Assembly: GCA_005784505.1 (NCBI GenBank) | Contig: VCAZ01000050.1 | Coordinates: 2,558,501-2,622,500 of the forward strand | Origin: Bagarius yarrelli | Taxonomy: Eukaryota; Chordata; Actinopteri; Siluriformes; Sisoridae | Reading direction: 5' to 3' | DNA length: 64,000 nucleotides | Shown here: positions 1 to 11,570 of the stretch, in pieces | How the letters are laid out: every line of letters starts with the position of its first letter | Position numbering within the stretch: the first letter of the stretch is position 1 | The notes under the pieces: generated by a model | What the model saw: the letters and a program-made list of their open reading frames with translations, nothing else | Database searches by the model: none | What the model was told of the DNA's origin: nothing | Translations under genes and position numbers: made by a program

Positions 1-281
1 TCCTTTCGCTTTCCAGTTCTGCTCCGTCTATTTTCCTCAGTAATCTGGTGTGTTTTCTTTCGTGCTCGGTCGCTTCGAATTCTCTCATTTAATTATTTAA
101 TGCCATCGTTTTGATAGGTGTCTCGTTCACCTTAGTAATGAACGCGGCAGTAAATATGCATTTCATTATTGGATAATAATCTCTTGTTTTCATTCAGAAA
201 TGATCATTTGAAGGTATTGGCGAATGATCAGTTTTTTTTTCTGACTGAGGCTACGTTATTAAAAATTAACATAACTTTTTT

Positions 282-619
282 CAGTGGCGTAACTACAGAC
301 AATGTAGGCAGTGCAGTCGCACTGAGGCCCTCGCCGCGGCGGGGCCCGAAGAGCCAGCTCACATCGTAACGGGGCCCGTATTAATATAAATATACATCAT
401 AATATTACAATATAATTAATGCTGAATAAATCAATTCACATAAAATGATTGTGTTTTAATTACTTTTGTCCAGCATTTTGGAGGTTCTGGGTTCTAATCC
501 AGCCTTGTATAGGTTTTTATTTTCAAATAAAATCAAAAATGTTGTATATCAAGAAAAATGTTATGTTTTTGTGCGTTTTTTTTTTCTGCTAGTTCCATCG
601 TTATTATGGGACGCCACTG
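282..619. mobile_element. Possible non-autonomous hAT-like DNA element
   Basis: The ends are inverted repeats: CAGTGGCGT at 282-290 and ACGCCACTG at 611-619, extendable by one base each side. The flanking 8-mers ACTTTTTT (274-281) and ACTTTGCT (620-627) match at 6 of 8 positions, as an aged 8-bp target duplication would. Ends starting CAG with 8-bp duplications are the hAT pattern. There is no transposase inside. Short terminal repeats leave room for chance. Confidence 0.4.
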
Positions 620-635
620 ACTTTGCTAATGAAAT

Positions 636-822
636 TTGGGACGTGGTAGCACATTGGTTAGGGTGTTGGACTGCTACTTGGAAGATCAGGGTTCGATCTC
701 CAGCACCGCCACCTCTGGGCCCCTGAGCAGGGCCCTTAATCCGTAATTGCTCAGTTGTATAAATGAGAAAAAGGTATGTTGTTCTGGATAAGGGCGTCTG
801 CCAAATGCTGTAAATGTAAATT
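636..822 (+). mobile_element. tRNA-derived SINE
   Basis: It has a tRNA-like head with box A (GTGGTAGCACATTGG) and box B (GGTTCGATCTCC near 690-701), a body GGGCCCCTGAGCAGGGCCC, then TTGCTCAGTTGTATAAATGA and the tail GGATAAGGGCGTCTGCC. It is nearly full length and the best-preserved + copy on the left side. Confidence 0.85.
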
Positions 823-1704
823 CTTGTAAATGTTAAAAAACTGACAGATGTAGGGCTGTTCTCTGTGATTCTGCTTTTGGAGGACAAACTGATTCTATTT
901 TCTCTAACAGGAAGTAAGGACTTGTGGCTGCGTATTTTGTGAACCCTATTATTCTGCAATGTTAATGTTTTTACAACAAGCCTCTAGAAACACTACTCAT
1001 GTTATTCTAAAGCTCTGAAACATCCCTTATGGATTCTATTGCCAGGCTGTTGTCAGAACACAGACTCTTATGCTGAAGGAGTATGCACTACCCGCTGCCC
1101 TGTGACATATCTGAATGACTTATTTTGCATTTTTCATCCTGATCCATCCTTGTCCTCCATGTAAGAGGCACAATATTATTCAATTGATTAGAATGACTTG
1201 TGCTTTGTTTGTGCAGACTAATAGTGATTTATCGCATAGACCTCAAATCAATTTCAATCATACTAGGAAAAAACACACATAAAACACAATTAATGGCCTG
1301 GACGACCATTTGTGCTTTGTCTCTTATCATAACCAAAAAAAAAGAGAAAGAAATCCAAAAGAAACTGTCTGTCCTACAGCAAAAACTCCAGCTGTCACCG
1401 AGCAAGCGTACCAATGTTAAATCACTGTGAAATTCACTGACACAGCAAAAAGAGCGCCGGAATTTACAGCAACAGTGTGTTGGAGTCTATAAGCTTCGCA
1501 AGAATGAACTCTACCTCCCTTTTCTCCTCCCTAAATATTACACAAGATTCTAGAGTGTTCAAGAAAAACTTGTTGCATAATCAACTTTTTTATTGTTTTT
1601 ATTGTCTTGGGAATCTTGGAAAAAGTCACTAAAAAAATTATCCAGTTACTAAATAGACTGTCAGTATGTCTGTTATTAAATAAAGAATCTTAATATTCAG
1701 TGGT

Positions 1705-2625
1705 AATCATGATTAACAACACCAGTTACATATACTCAGGCATTGATTGTGGGGAGAGTAACACCATTAACAGTAACACCTCTGACACTGACATTACAAA
1801 CAGTAACACTGGTGGCAGTAAAACCTGTAACACCTCTGACTGTATAAGTCATATCAATACTAGCAGAAAAAATAATAAAAGAATCAACGGTGTTACCGGT
1901 GGCAGTATCACCACTGACAGTATTATCAGTTACAATAATACCAATAAGAGGAACACCAGTGGCAGCATCACCACTGACAGTATTATCAGTTACAGTAACA
2001 CCAGTAAGAGTAACACGAGTGGCAGTATCACCACTGACAGTATTAAAAGTTAAAGTAACACCAGTGGCAGAATCACCACTGACAGTATTATCAGTTACAG
2101 TAACACCAGTGAGAGTAACACCAGTGGCAGTATCACCACTGAGAGTATTTTCAGTTACAATAACACCAGTAAGAATAACACAAGTGGCAGTATCACAACT
2201 GTCAGTATTATTAGTTACAGTAACACGAGTAACACAAGTTACAGTAGCACCACTGACACTATTATCAGTTACAGTAACACCAGTAAGAGTAACACGAGTG
2301 GCAGTATCACCACTGACGGTATTAAAAGTTAAAGTAACACCGGTGGCAGTATCACCACTGACAGTATTATCAGTTACAATAATACCAATAAGAGGAACAC
2401 CAGTGGCAGCATCACCACTGACAGTATTATTTGTTACAGCAACACCAGTAAGAGAAACACCAGTGGCAGCATCACCACTGACAGTAGTTATCAGTTACAG
2501 TAACACCAGTAAGAGAAACACCAGTGGCAGTATCACAACTGTCAGTATTATTAGTTACAGTAACACGAGTAACACAAGTTACAGTAGCACCACTGACACT
2601 ATTATCAGTTACAGTAACACCTGTT
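1705..2625. repeat. Minisatellite with 15-bp monomers in ~60-bp higher-order units
   Basis: About 920 bp of tandem 15-mers such as GACAGTATTATCAGT, TACAGTAACACCAGT and AAGAGTAACACCAGT. Four variants often recur in the same order, making 60-bp composite units. Since 15 is divisible by 3, long but repetitive open frames (VSPLTVLSVTVTPVR type) appear in two frames. I regard them as non-coding. Confidence 0.9.
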
Positions 2626-3074
2626 AAAAGATAACTAATTAGATTCAAACCAATGGCAATGACACAACTGAAAAATGTATGAAAAATGTGAATACACAAC
2701 ACACATCTCAAAGCACACATCATCAATCCCACCAGGATGAACAAACAAATCCAAATACCATTTTGTAACAATTCTTTCACAGGATGAATAAGATAAACAC
2801 TATAAAATAAAAGTTATCAAAACAAATAACACAATTATGCAAACTGCAGCGTCAGAAAACCTTTAAAGTATTCAGGGTTTTATTTAAAAATACAGATTTA
2901 ATTCATCTCAGCATGTATATTTAAATAATAAAGAACACTTATAAATGTATATTTAAGCCTCGAAACAAGCAGTTGATGATTTTGTAGCACTTTTGTAGCA
3001 CAAATATCACTTTAAAATTAATTTCAGTCAAATCACTGCTTATTGCTTAAACATCTTTAACCTTAAAATTCAAA

Positions 3075-3445
3075 ATATATTAATTATATCGCGACTAATA
3101 AGTTTAGGGGCAGGTTTGTCCCTAGAATGACTGAATTATTAGTTGCCCCCTTTGCCACCCCGACATCAGCCATAACCCGAAGGTGGACGCCTTGAAATTC
3201 ATCAAATTCACAGAATTCTTCACAAATGGATGAACACAATTTTATACCGATTTCCTCATTATGCAAATATACACAACATCGAATTTGGGCCAATTAGGTT
3301 TCCCCACAGATCCAAATTCACCCGTTTTGCGCCGTAATTGCAGGCACTATCACATAATTACGTGGCTAATTGGAAATATTTGTGGCAGATATAGCAAATT
3401 CAAACTCAATTCGTTTTTAATTCAACTAAACATGATAAGCCGTTA
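3075..3445. promoter_or_regulatory. Candidate conserved enhancer A (otp upstream)
   Basis: Unique sequence of balanced composition about 10 kb before otp. It has a perfect octamer ATGCAAAT (3261-3268, POU factor site) and several TAAT/ATTA cores (CTGAATTATTAGTTG, CCAATTAGG, CGTAATTGC, GGCTAATTGG). It lacks coding potential. Dense homeodomain and POU sites in low-repeat DNA near a developmental gene suggest a conserved non-coding element. Conservation itself cannot be seen here. Confidence 0.45.
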
Positions 3446-3953
3446 ACTGATTAAAGTTTAATATATCCGACATTGTGTGGGGATTTTAGGACTTGCCATG
3501 CTATTTGCATAAAAGGCGCAGGAATATCGATTGACCAAATGCATTTATTCGAACGTCAAAGTACAGCCTATTGTTAATGGTTCTGCTAAATCTACTTTAT
3601 TTGCATGTGGGATATGACTGAAGTGAGATGTGGAAAAGTGGGTCTAAGTAATATAGGCCATTTGGGGGTTCTCCTGTTAGGCTATTTATAGATTGATGGA
3701 CATTAGAGGAAATTATGAAAATGGATTACATTCAATTATTTAAGTCCTAGTCTCCACTCCAAAGCTGAAACTAGTTAGCCTATAATATAAAACCTAAAGT
3801 ATATATTACATATCATATATCGGGATCCTAATGTATAGCTATTAACAATTAATAAATAGTTTAATTTCCAGTGCACGTGTTCTATTATCATTAATTGAAT
3901 ATTTAAAGGGTTTGAGGTCCGCGCAGTATAGGTACTCTCTGACTCTCTCTCTC

Positions 3954-3988
<35 letters not shown>

Positions 3989-5679
3989 TTTACAGAGGCG
4001 CACGCTCATAAATCCACGCGGCTCGGCTCCTCTCGGCGCAGTGATGATGTCTCCATTACCACAGAAAGGAGAACACACTGCTGCTTGCACCACTGCAAAT
4101 AAATTTCTTCGTTTTATTCGAGAGGCTGTCATCAAATAGCCGAGAGAGATCATTTATATGACACAGTGTGATATTGTTCTTTAAACAAACGCAAGAAAGG
4201 TAATGGGAAAAGTTTACATATGCGTAAAGATGTAATTTACGCATCTGACCCATTATAGTCGTTGTTAATGTCTAGCGACCAGGACAGATGTTATGCTATT
4301 TTTTATGCCTATTTTTGGGTATTCAGATGTATATTACTTTCCAGCTGTAAATATTAGTACACGCGATCAACAGTACCTTTAAGGTTTTTTTTCCCTCCCT
4401 TGCATTTCCAGTGTATGTGCTTTTATTAGAACACAAGAATAATGAGCTCAGTATGGTAGCAGTGATGATCATAACATAATAAAGCGAAATAGATTGGTGT
4501 AGCTTCATTGCTAATAATGCGTAACAGGAAATCCTTCATCAACACTAATTGCTCATTAGTGATTAACTGGACCCTCCATTCGCAAGTCTTTCAAAGCAAT
4601 GACACAGTAAGCAACAATTCATGTAAACACAAAGGCAGATTATTGAGCTTGGCTTGGAAGTTGACATTTTGCATGCTTTTTACGCATAAAAGAAGAAACC
4701 ACTGTTTTTTCCACCATATTTATTTTTACTGGTTAATATAAATTGTATATTTTTTTTAATTAACTAGTTATTGTAGATTTGAACTAACTAATAAACTGAA
4801 TTTAGTGTCTCTGATTGCTGTGTTGGTAGAACCAAGGGTATCAATTTCAATCCATTTTTTCTACCTTTAATTTTCTTGAAATTTTTAAATCTGGTTGTAA
4901 TTTTATTTAGTGATATTTGTGGTTAAAAGTAATAATGTGGCATTGTACTATACTTTTTATTTATTACTAAGAAAGCGTCTTTTTTATCACCGCGAGAAAG
5001 CAGGATACAGATTTGCATTATTCTGGGTGTAAACACAAAACTAGATTATTATATGTATATTGCACACGCAAATTCTTTTTTTCCTAAGAAAGAAAAGTTA
5101 GGAAATTATTTACCTCTAACTTAATTAGTTAGTTAATTAATCGATTAAATATAACATTTATTCGATAGATAATTAATTTATTACACAACGATTATTTCAG
5201 CCGTGTGTGTTAAAACATAAGAAAATGTTATAACTATAGAAATAACTAAAAGTGATTTGCTAAATCAGAGACTATACACGCAAGAGGATATAGTAGGATT
5301 TTACGCACACTCACAAATACGTAAACACACACACACACACACCTGCAACACCAAATGTCTTAGAAAATCAAACCAAAAAAATAAGCGAAAAAAATGCTCT
5401 AAAACATCGACTAATGTTTTTTTTATTTACAAATTGAGTGCATTGTTGTAGAGGTACGAGGTGATAATACTTTTACTGGTGTCTCTAAATCATTTCATGT
5501 TCTGGTGTGTGTGTTTTGCCCTATCCTACAGAAAGGGGCGCATCGCACCACGAGTAAAAAAAGAGAGAGAGATGAAGACGGGATATTAAGGAACTCTGCA
5601 GAGCATCCAGGCCAGAATGGAATGATTGATGGCGGGACAATGTGAAAACAGCAGGCCGGAGGAGGCTGTGGTGAGGAGG

Positions 5680-5717
<38 letters not shown>

Positions 5718-6780
5718 TAATGCGAAAGAGCCATCTCCTAGAGCCTCTCGCTCCTCGCCGTCTATTTGTGTGTGTAATCAGTGCACCCCCCCATTCCCCC
5801 CCACTCTGTCAGTGCTGTTTACCCGCTCATTCTCTCTACAAGACACTCATTGACATGGGATAGATGGGGATAATCTGGTGCAGAAAGCGCCGTCTTTAAA
5901 GAGGTTACAGCCTGGGATTGGGCAGTGTATAGTCGAGCTATCCTTTTCTTAGCCGAACACACACACACACACGCTTTGTTTTTGCAAGGTGTATCTACAA
6001 TAGGTATAGGTGGAATGCAATAAATTATTAGCAGCACTTGGTCGCTCGCTCGCTAACTTCGATTTGTGTGTGTTTGTGTGTGTATGTGCGAGTGAGTGTG
6101 TTTCTTAGTGGGCACTTGGACAGATATATCTAACATACGTGACTTTGTGACATTTGACAGTTGATAGTCATCATTATTACTTAGTGATTATAATCATAAT
6201 ACTATCATTCACGGCATGACGAATTTTTTTAAAAGAATTTTATTTTTTTTATTTTTCTTCTTCTTCCTATTATTTTTATAATTATTATTACTTTTAATAG
6301 TAGTGGTAAAATTAATAATAATAACAACAATTATTATTAATATTAGTTGTAATAATCATGATAGTATTATAATATTACATACTAATATAATAATTATATT
6401 ATTATCCACTACTAATATTAATAATACTAGTAATAATAATTATTATCAATGTTAGCATTGTTGTAGTTATTGTTATTATTATTATATTATTATTATTAAT
6501 ATCAATAATAATAATAGTAATAATAATAATAGTAATAATAATAATAATAATAGCAATAGTATATAAAAGAGATTACAGAGTTAAATTTCTGGTAATAGAA
6601 GGTTAGCACAGGTGTGTGTGTGCGTGCGTGTGTGTGTGTGTGTGTCTGTGTGTTAACAGAGCACATCTTTACCAGCTGATGCCCTGGCCTACCCCCTTCC
6701 CAAAACAGCATTTATCCTCCTTTTTCTTGAACATCACTAATTGCTATACCCATAGTCAAACACACACACGCAGTGTTCAC
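3446..6780. other. Intergenic: microsatellites and AT-rich DNA
   Basis: It holds GT/CA runs at 3957-3987, 5322-5341, 5680-5716, 5958-5972 and 6611-6653, plus a long ATT/AAT-rich low-complexity tract at 6230-6570. No gene. The 4490-4690 stretch is unique and TAAT-rich (listed separately). Confidence 0.6.
4490..4690. promoter_or_regulatory. Candidate homeodomain-site cluster
   Basis: A unique 200-bp block with a perfect 7-bp inverted repeat CACTAAT (4543-4549) and ATTAGTG (4555-4561) separated by 5 bp. It presents two opposed TAAT cores, the geometry bound by homeodomain dimers. Further TAAT cores surround it. Function is inferred. Confidence 0.35.
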
Positions 6781-6990
6781 TAATGTTAACATTGCTATTC
6801 AGCAGGCCATCTCTGCATGACCAGCCGATCCATAGCCTGGAGATGGACGTGCGGTTGGGGCTCTGTGTCTGTACTGGCTCATCGACAGTCCTGGCTGAAT
6901 CGAGTTAACAACGCGCCCTAGCACAAAGCTGCTGGCTGGGTACATTTCATCTAGCACCTCTTCTACAAAAAGGAATTTCTAAATTACAAT
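6780..6990. promoter_or_regulatory. Candidate conserved element B
   Basis: About 200 bp with markedly higher GC than its neighbours, no repeats and no sensible ORF (CATGACCAGCCGATCC, GGAGATGGACGTGCGG). The compositional island inside an AT-rich desert is the only evidence for function. Confidence 0.3.
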
Positions 6991-7339
6991 CGAATATTAT
7001 GCATTATAATGATGGTTATTATTATTATAAACATTGTAATTATAGTTATTAAGTATTGAGAGTAGTATAGCTATAAATAGTGTTGGGGTAAAGCTATTGC
7101 GCCTGCGTCATACTTAAAGGGAAGGAAACAAGTATGAACGGTGTTGGCATATTTATTTAGGACTTTGATAAACAATTATAAAGCAAAAATTAAGTAGAAA
7201 CACGATCGTATTAATATGGACAATAAATGACGCCTTATTGCGTGCGTTATGACGCACTGATTATTCTATTTTTTTTGCTTTTTTTTGTAAGTCCTATCAT
7301 GCAGACTATAGAGCTATGTCAGGGTGCTGTTACAGGGTT

Positions 7340-7700
7340 GGGATGTTAACAGACATTCATTTGTCCTAAATGTTTAAGGTCGGCTTTGCAGTCGATTGAC
7401 TCGTCCATATATGAAAGCTCGCCGCCGCCCTTCCGGTTTCTCACAGCTTTCGAGGAAGCCACAGTCATGCAGTTCTCTCTAATCGCCACAATTAGTCCTG
7501 AATTATCACCGGACCTTGACAGACGTTCCTTGTAACTCTCCTTTATTTTCAAACGGGCCCCTAATCAGCGCCTCTCATTACAGACGCTGATTAAACTGCA
7601 AATTATCCAGCAGCGGCCCCTCTCGCGCTAAGAACGGCTCGCTCAATATCAATTAGGGCGCGCGGCGTGTCTGCAGCCTCCGACTGCTCGACGGTGCCAC
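7340..7700. promoter_or_regulatory. Candidate conserved enhancer C
   Basis: A 360-bp island, GC-balanced within AT-rich DNA, about 6 kb before otp. It contains a perfect 9-bp inverted repeat TAATCAGCG (7562-7570) and CGCTGATTA (7585-7593) with a 14-bp spacer that itself carries CATTA, and further TAAT/AATTA cores (CACAATTAGTC, CAATATCAATTAGG). Open frames on both strands are short and unlike any protein I know. Likely regulatory. Confidence 0.45.
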
Positions 7701-8863
7701 TTATTAGTTCGGAAAACAAGGAAATTGCTAAAAAAAATCTACAGTCAGGGGAAAAAAGTGTGACACGAAAAGGTTTTACCGTCGAATTGAAATCGGTGGT
7801 CACTTTAGCTGCTGGGAGGAGGGGAAAAAACTCTCCAAGTGATTATACGAAAGATTTAAAAGCTGAAAAAAATGATCTAGCTGCAAATATAATTAGGTAT
7901 ACCACGTGACCTGTAATAAAGTGAAAGAAACCAGTATGATCTGTTTTACTATATGTATTTATTAATTTAATAAATAATAAAAAATCTAATATTTAATATG
8001 ACTATTAAAGGAATAATTATATAGGTGTTGTATTATGCGCACTATAATGATGCGTTTTTTGCTAGTAATTTGGGTAAAATGCATTTTCTGGTCACTTTAA
8101 CTGCTGGAAAGATGAAAAGTGATTTTGCTAATATATTTATCACCTTTTTTAAAACCGTAACATGTTTAAGTTGTGAGACCCCTGTAATATGTCCTAGTCA
8201 TGATATTAATAAATGTTTGCTTTAACAAGAAACTAATCTGGGGATTTATTCCACATAAACAGCACCAAGTCAAGGGGTCATTTATCACTGTCTTGTATAG
8301 GAAGAGTCACCAATTTGCTGTATAAATCCGACTATTAAAGATACGGTTGCTTTTTTTGTTTGATGCAACATTATTTTTATTTAATAAACCCAGTTCAGAA
8401 ATGACTCCATGATTTCATAATTCATTTATTAACTCAGATCCACCGAAAGGGATGTGTGGCAACAAGCTGCGATTTTTACTTTTTAACATTTGATGACATT
8501 TAATAAAGCTTTGTAGAAGTTTTTATTAATTAAGTTATATTAGTTATAAGTTTACATAAGCTGTTTTTTTAATATGAAACCATTTCGATTTATCTAAAAT
8601 TACATTCCTCCATAAATAAAATTGACATGCAAGAGGTTTGATGCCCAGCAACATCATCAATGTTGAATTAACACCTACAGAGTTACAGAAAAAAAGGTAT
8701 TTACTTGTTCCCAGTTGGATGCATATTAACACCATAGGTGTTAATCCATGTTGAATATTGGACAGAGTTTACACAGGTCCTGCACAGGAATTTGGGAAGT
8801 AAATTAGCTACATTTATTTAAAAGATAAAAAATATCTATCTATATATCTATATCTATATATCC

Positions 8864-8953
<90 letters not shown>

Positions 8954-9330
8954 ATATATATATATGAACTAGCAACACGAAGACATGATGAACTTTATAA
9001 TGCAGCATAAACAACAATTTATTGGTTAACAGTGGCCTTAAAGACCTATTTCGTTTAAAGCAACAATAAACTATTAGGCTACATGTAAAGTATCACAATT
9101 TTCTAGTTCTGCAGTTTATCTTAAGTGTAACTGCTGTAGACCAAAAGAACACCATTTATTAAAAGATTAAAATTGATTTAACATTTTCTTTATTCGTCTA
9201 ATGTAAGCTAAATAATTAAATTCCTACATTTGACCCAATAAACTATAATACATTGCTAAGTGAATAGTCGTAATTATAATTATACGAGAAAAAAGAGTAA
9301 TGACAATGTTGTCCAAAACAGTGATATCTG
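7701..9330. other. Intergenic with long TATC microsatellite
   Basis: AT-rich, no gene. It contains an uninterrupted (TATC)n array of roughly 130 bp at 8831-8966 with a (TA)n end. Nothing else is recognisable. Confidence 0.7.
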
Positions 9331-10260
9331 TTATCGATCTTATTGTTCTTGTAACAACATCCTAATATCACAAAATCATCTGTTTAGTGCGCAATTACTC
9401 TAGCCTCACTTGTTACATAATCCCTACCTTTCAGAGCTTTATTATAAGAAGCTAAAGCTTGGATAACAATGTCTCCGCCAAGTTAGTCTGCTCTAATCAG
9501 TTCCTCCAAGCTTGAAGCTAGCATAACTTTGACATCATCCATTTGGCGAACTTAACTTAGCATAACCTAACAGTGACAGGATGCCTTGATGGAAATGCAT
9601 TGAAATCCCAAGTAATTGACACAAAATATGACAAACTATTTCAGGCTCTCTGAGCAAAGAACACACATTGCTATGGATGAGCCCCCATAATGCAACTGAT
9701 TAATGCCAGCTCTCGCGCGCGCACTAGCCGACTCCATGAAAAATGAATTCTCTGCTGTCATTCCGACAAGCTAGTAAAGCCGGAAAGAGACTATTAGCAC
9801 GGAATCATTATCAATAGCGATATTTTCAAACTCTATTATAGCAATCAGGCTGAAATTTATTCAGTAGATTTAGCTCGTTTGGGCATAATTGATAAATAAT
9901 CAAAATGTGTCAATGCAACTTGCACAAATTTCACTAACAATCAAGTAAAAGCAGCCAATTTACCACCTGACTTGGTACGAATTAGAGCTAAATTGACGAT
10001 CAATTAATCTTGGGAGGGCCGGTGGTGTATTTTGTGGACAAGCAGCAGAGAAAAGGACGGGAAGGAGCAAAAAGGAGTTGAAATGTCGCGGCCTGTCCAT
10101 TTAATAGTCGTAAATTGTTAGATTTATGGCGTCGGTTAACGGTTTGAGAAAACACACTGATAGCGATATCAGTGAGCAGAGAACCCATGTCCTGCTTATC
10201 ACAGCGAGACTACAGATATGACTACAAACGATGGCAAATTTCATCATAGTTGAAGATCTT
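9330..10260. promoter_or_regulatory. Candidate conserved enhancer block D
   Basis: Nearly 1 kb of unique, repeat-free DNA with many homeodomain-like cores (GCGCAATTACTC, CTGATTAATGCC, GGCATAATTGATAAATAA, GATCAATTAATC). No coding potential. It lies 3.3-4.3 kb before the otp start. It may contain more than one element. Confidence 0.4.
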
Positions 10261-10599
10261 GATGATTTTTAATGGTAGGACCCAATACATATAATTGCAA
10301 TAGCAAACACAGGGTTTTAGTTACAATAAAAAATAAAGAAAGAAAACGTTAACATTGGTTTCATCCTAAATTCCACTGCTGCATAAAATTAATTTATGGC
10401 GCCATATGGATTTTTCTCGCCATATGGAGGAGACTGAAATAACCCAGCGAGGTTTTGTTGGGGTTTTTTGGGGTTTTTTTAAACATGGGTTCCACGTCAA
10501 AAAAAGTATAAGAGGTAAACCAAACAACTTCTTGCATTGCTACCTTATTATTATTATCCTATGAATAAAATGGCTGAATGAACAACAATTTTTGGACTC

Positions 10600-10900
10600 A
10601 AATACATTCTGGTTCACTGTAGCCTTTCAATGTACAAGGTCGGGGAAACTAATTATTTTCAGTACTAATTTGCTGATGCATTAAATTGTATTAGCAGTGT
10701 GATTAAGCTGGAATTTAATAATTACCAGCACATGTTCTTAATTTAGCGCAACTCAGAATGACCACTGACCCAAGTCCTCCCTTCTCTTAAACCACTGATC
10801 CACTTTTGAATGAAGTCTAAAGGATTTAGCCTGTATACCTTTATGCCTTTGGTGTGTTTAATACAATAAGGTTTCATCCTGAAGGCTATTTATATCTAGT
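10600..10900. promoter_or_regulatory. Candidate conserved element E
   Basis: Repeat-free sequence with clustered TAAT cores (GGAAACTAATTATTTTC, GTGTGATTAAGCTGG, TTAATAATTACCAGC), 2.7-3 kb before otp. Evidence is motif density and absence of repeats only. Confidence 0.3.
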
Positions 10901-11249
10901 CTGCTATTGATACATTTACTGACAAAATATTTGTACCGTAATTTACGATAGTTTTTTTTTTAACACTGTTACATTTATTTAATGCGCGCTCACGTGGCCC
11001 TCAAGCCCACTGAATTACTATATTTTATATTACGTTTGGAACATGAATGCTGCCTCTCGAACCGTGAGGGGGGTGTATGGGGAACTGAAATTTTAATATC
11101 AAAAATCTAATTACGAAAACTATATTTATCTCCTAAATCCTTGCCAGGTAAACTTCTGAAAAAAGTCCAAGATGAAATTAAACGTTTTTAAAATGCGTCG
11201 AGGATATCACGGCATATATAGATTCAAAATTTAGTGGCCAATATGATAA

Positions 11250-11570
11250 ACATGTGTCCATCAAACCGGACGTTAATAGAGTGCGTTTGGACAGTTGTCG
11301 TGTCCATCCCCTAAAGTCTCATTACCCACCGTAATGGAGGCTAGTTGCTCCGTGACACACCAGAGCTCGGTTTCATTACGGTAATCGCCGTCCAATGCTG
11401 ATTATTTTATTTAGACCCTTAATTGTATTCTTTCCGGATAACTCACGTTGTAATCGGGTCCACACGGAGGGCACCGAGTCTAATCACGGTTTGAAATGCG
11501 ACTGGGGTCACCACCTTGTCTGGACGAAGGAGAAGACATCCGTTAAAGCCTGGGGTAGTTACCCTTTTTG
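11250..11570. promoter_or_regulatory. Candidate conserved enhancer F with palindromic TAAT sites
   Basis: A GC-balanced island 2 kb before otp. It contains CATTAC (11320-11325) opposed to GTAATG (11331-11336) with a 5-bp spacer, and a second palindrome ATTACGGTAAT (11375-11385). Opposed TAAT half-sites are the usual form for homeodomain dimers, and otp itself is a paired-like factor, so autoregulation is conceivable. Confidence 0.42.

Larger units (their letters stand above)
1..3000. other. Intergenic: no gene seen; repeats
   Basis: This stretch contains a possible small DNA transposon (282-619), a SINE (636-822) and a minisatellite (1705-2625). The first 230 bp are TAAT-rich and mixed in composition and might be regulatory. 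The 840-1200 interval is unique-looking, without ORF or motif I recognise. Open frames across the minisatellite are by-products of its 15-bp period. Confidence 0.6.

Noticed and set aside
629..720. Possible tRNA gene at SINE heads (here and at 35364, 46282, 58841)
   Set aside because: Boxes A and B are present but the cloverleaf is incomplete, and each is followed by the same SINE body and tail.
1890..2627. 245-codon open frame with VSPLTVLSVTVTPVR repeats
   Set aside because: Another by-product of a tandem array with a 15-bp period. An overlapping frame in the same array is open as well.
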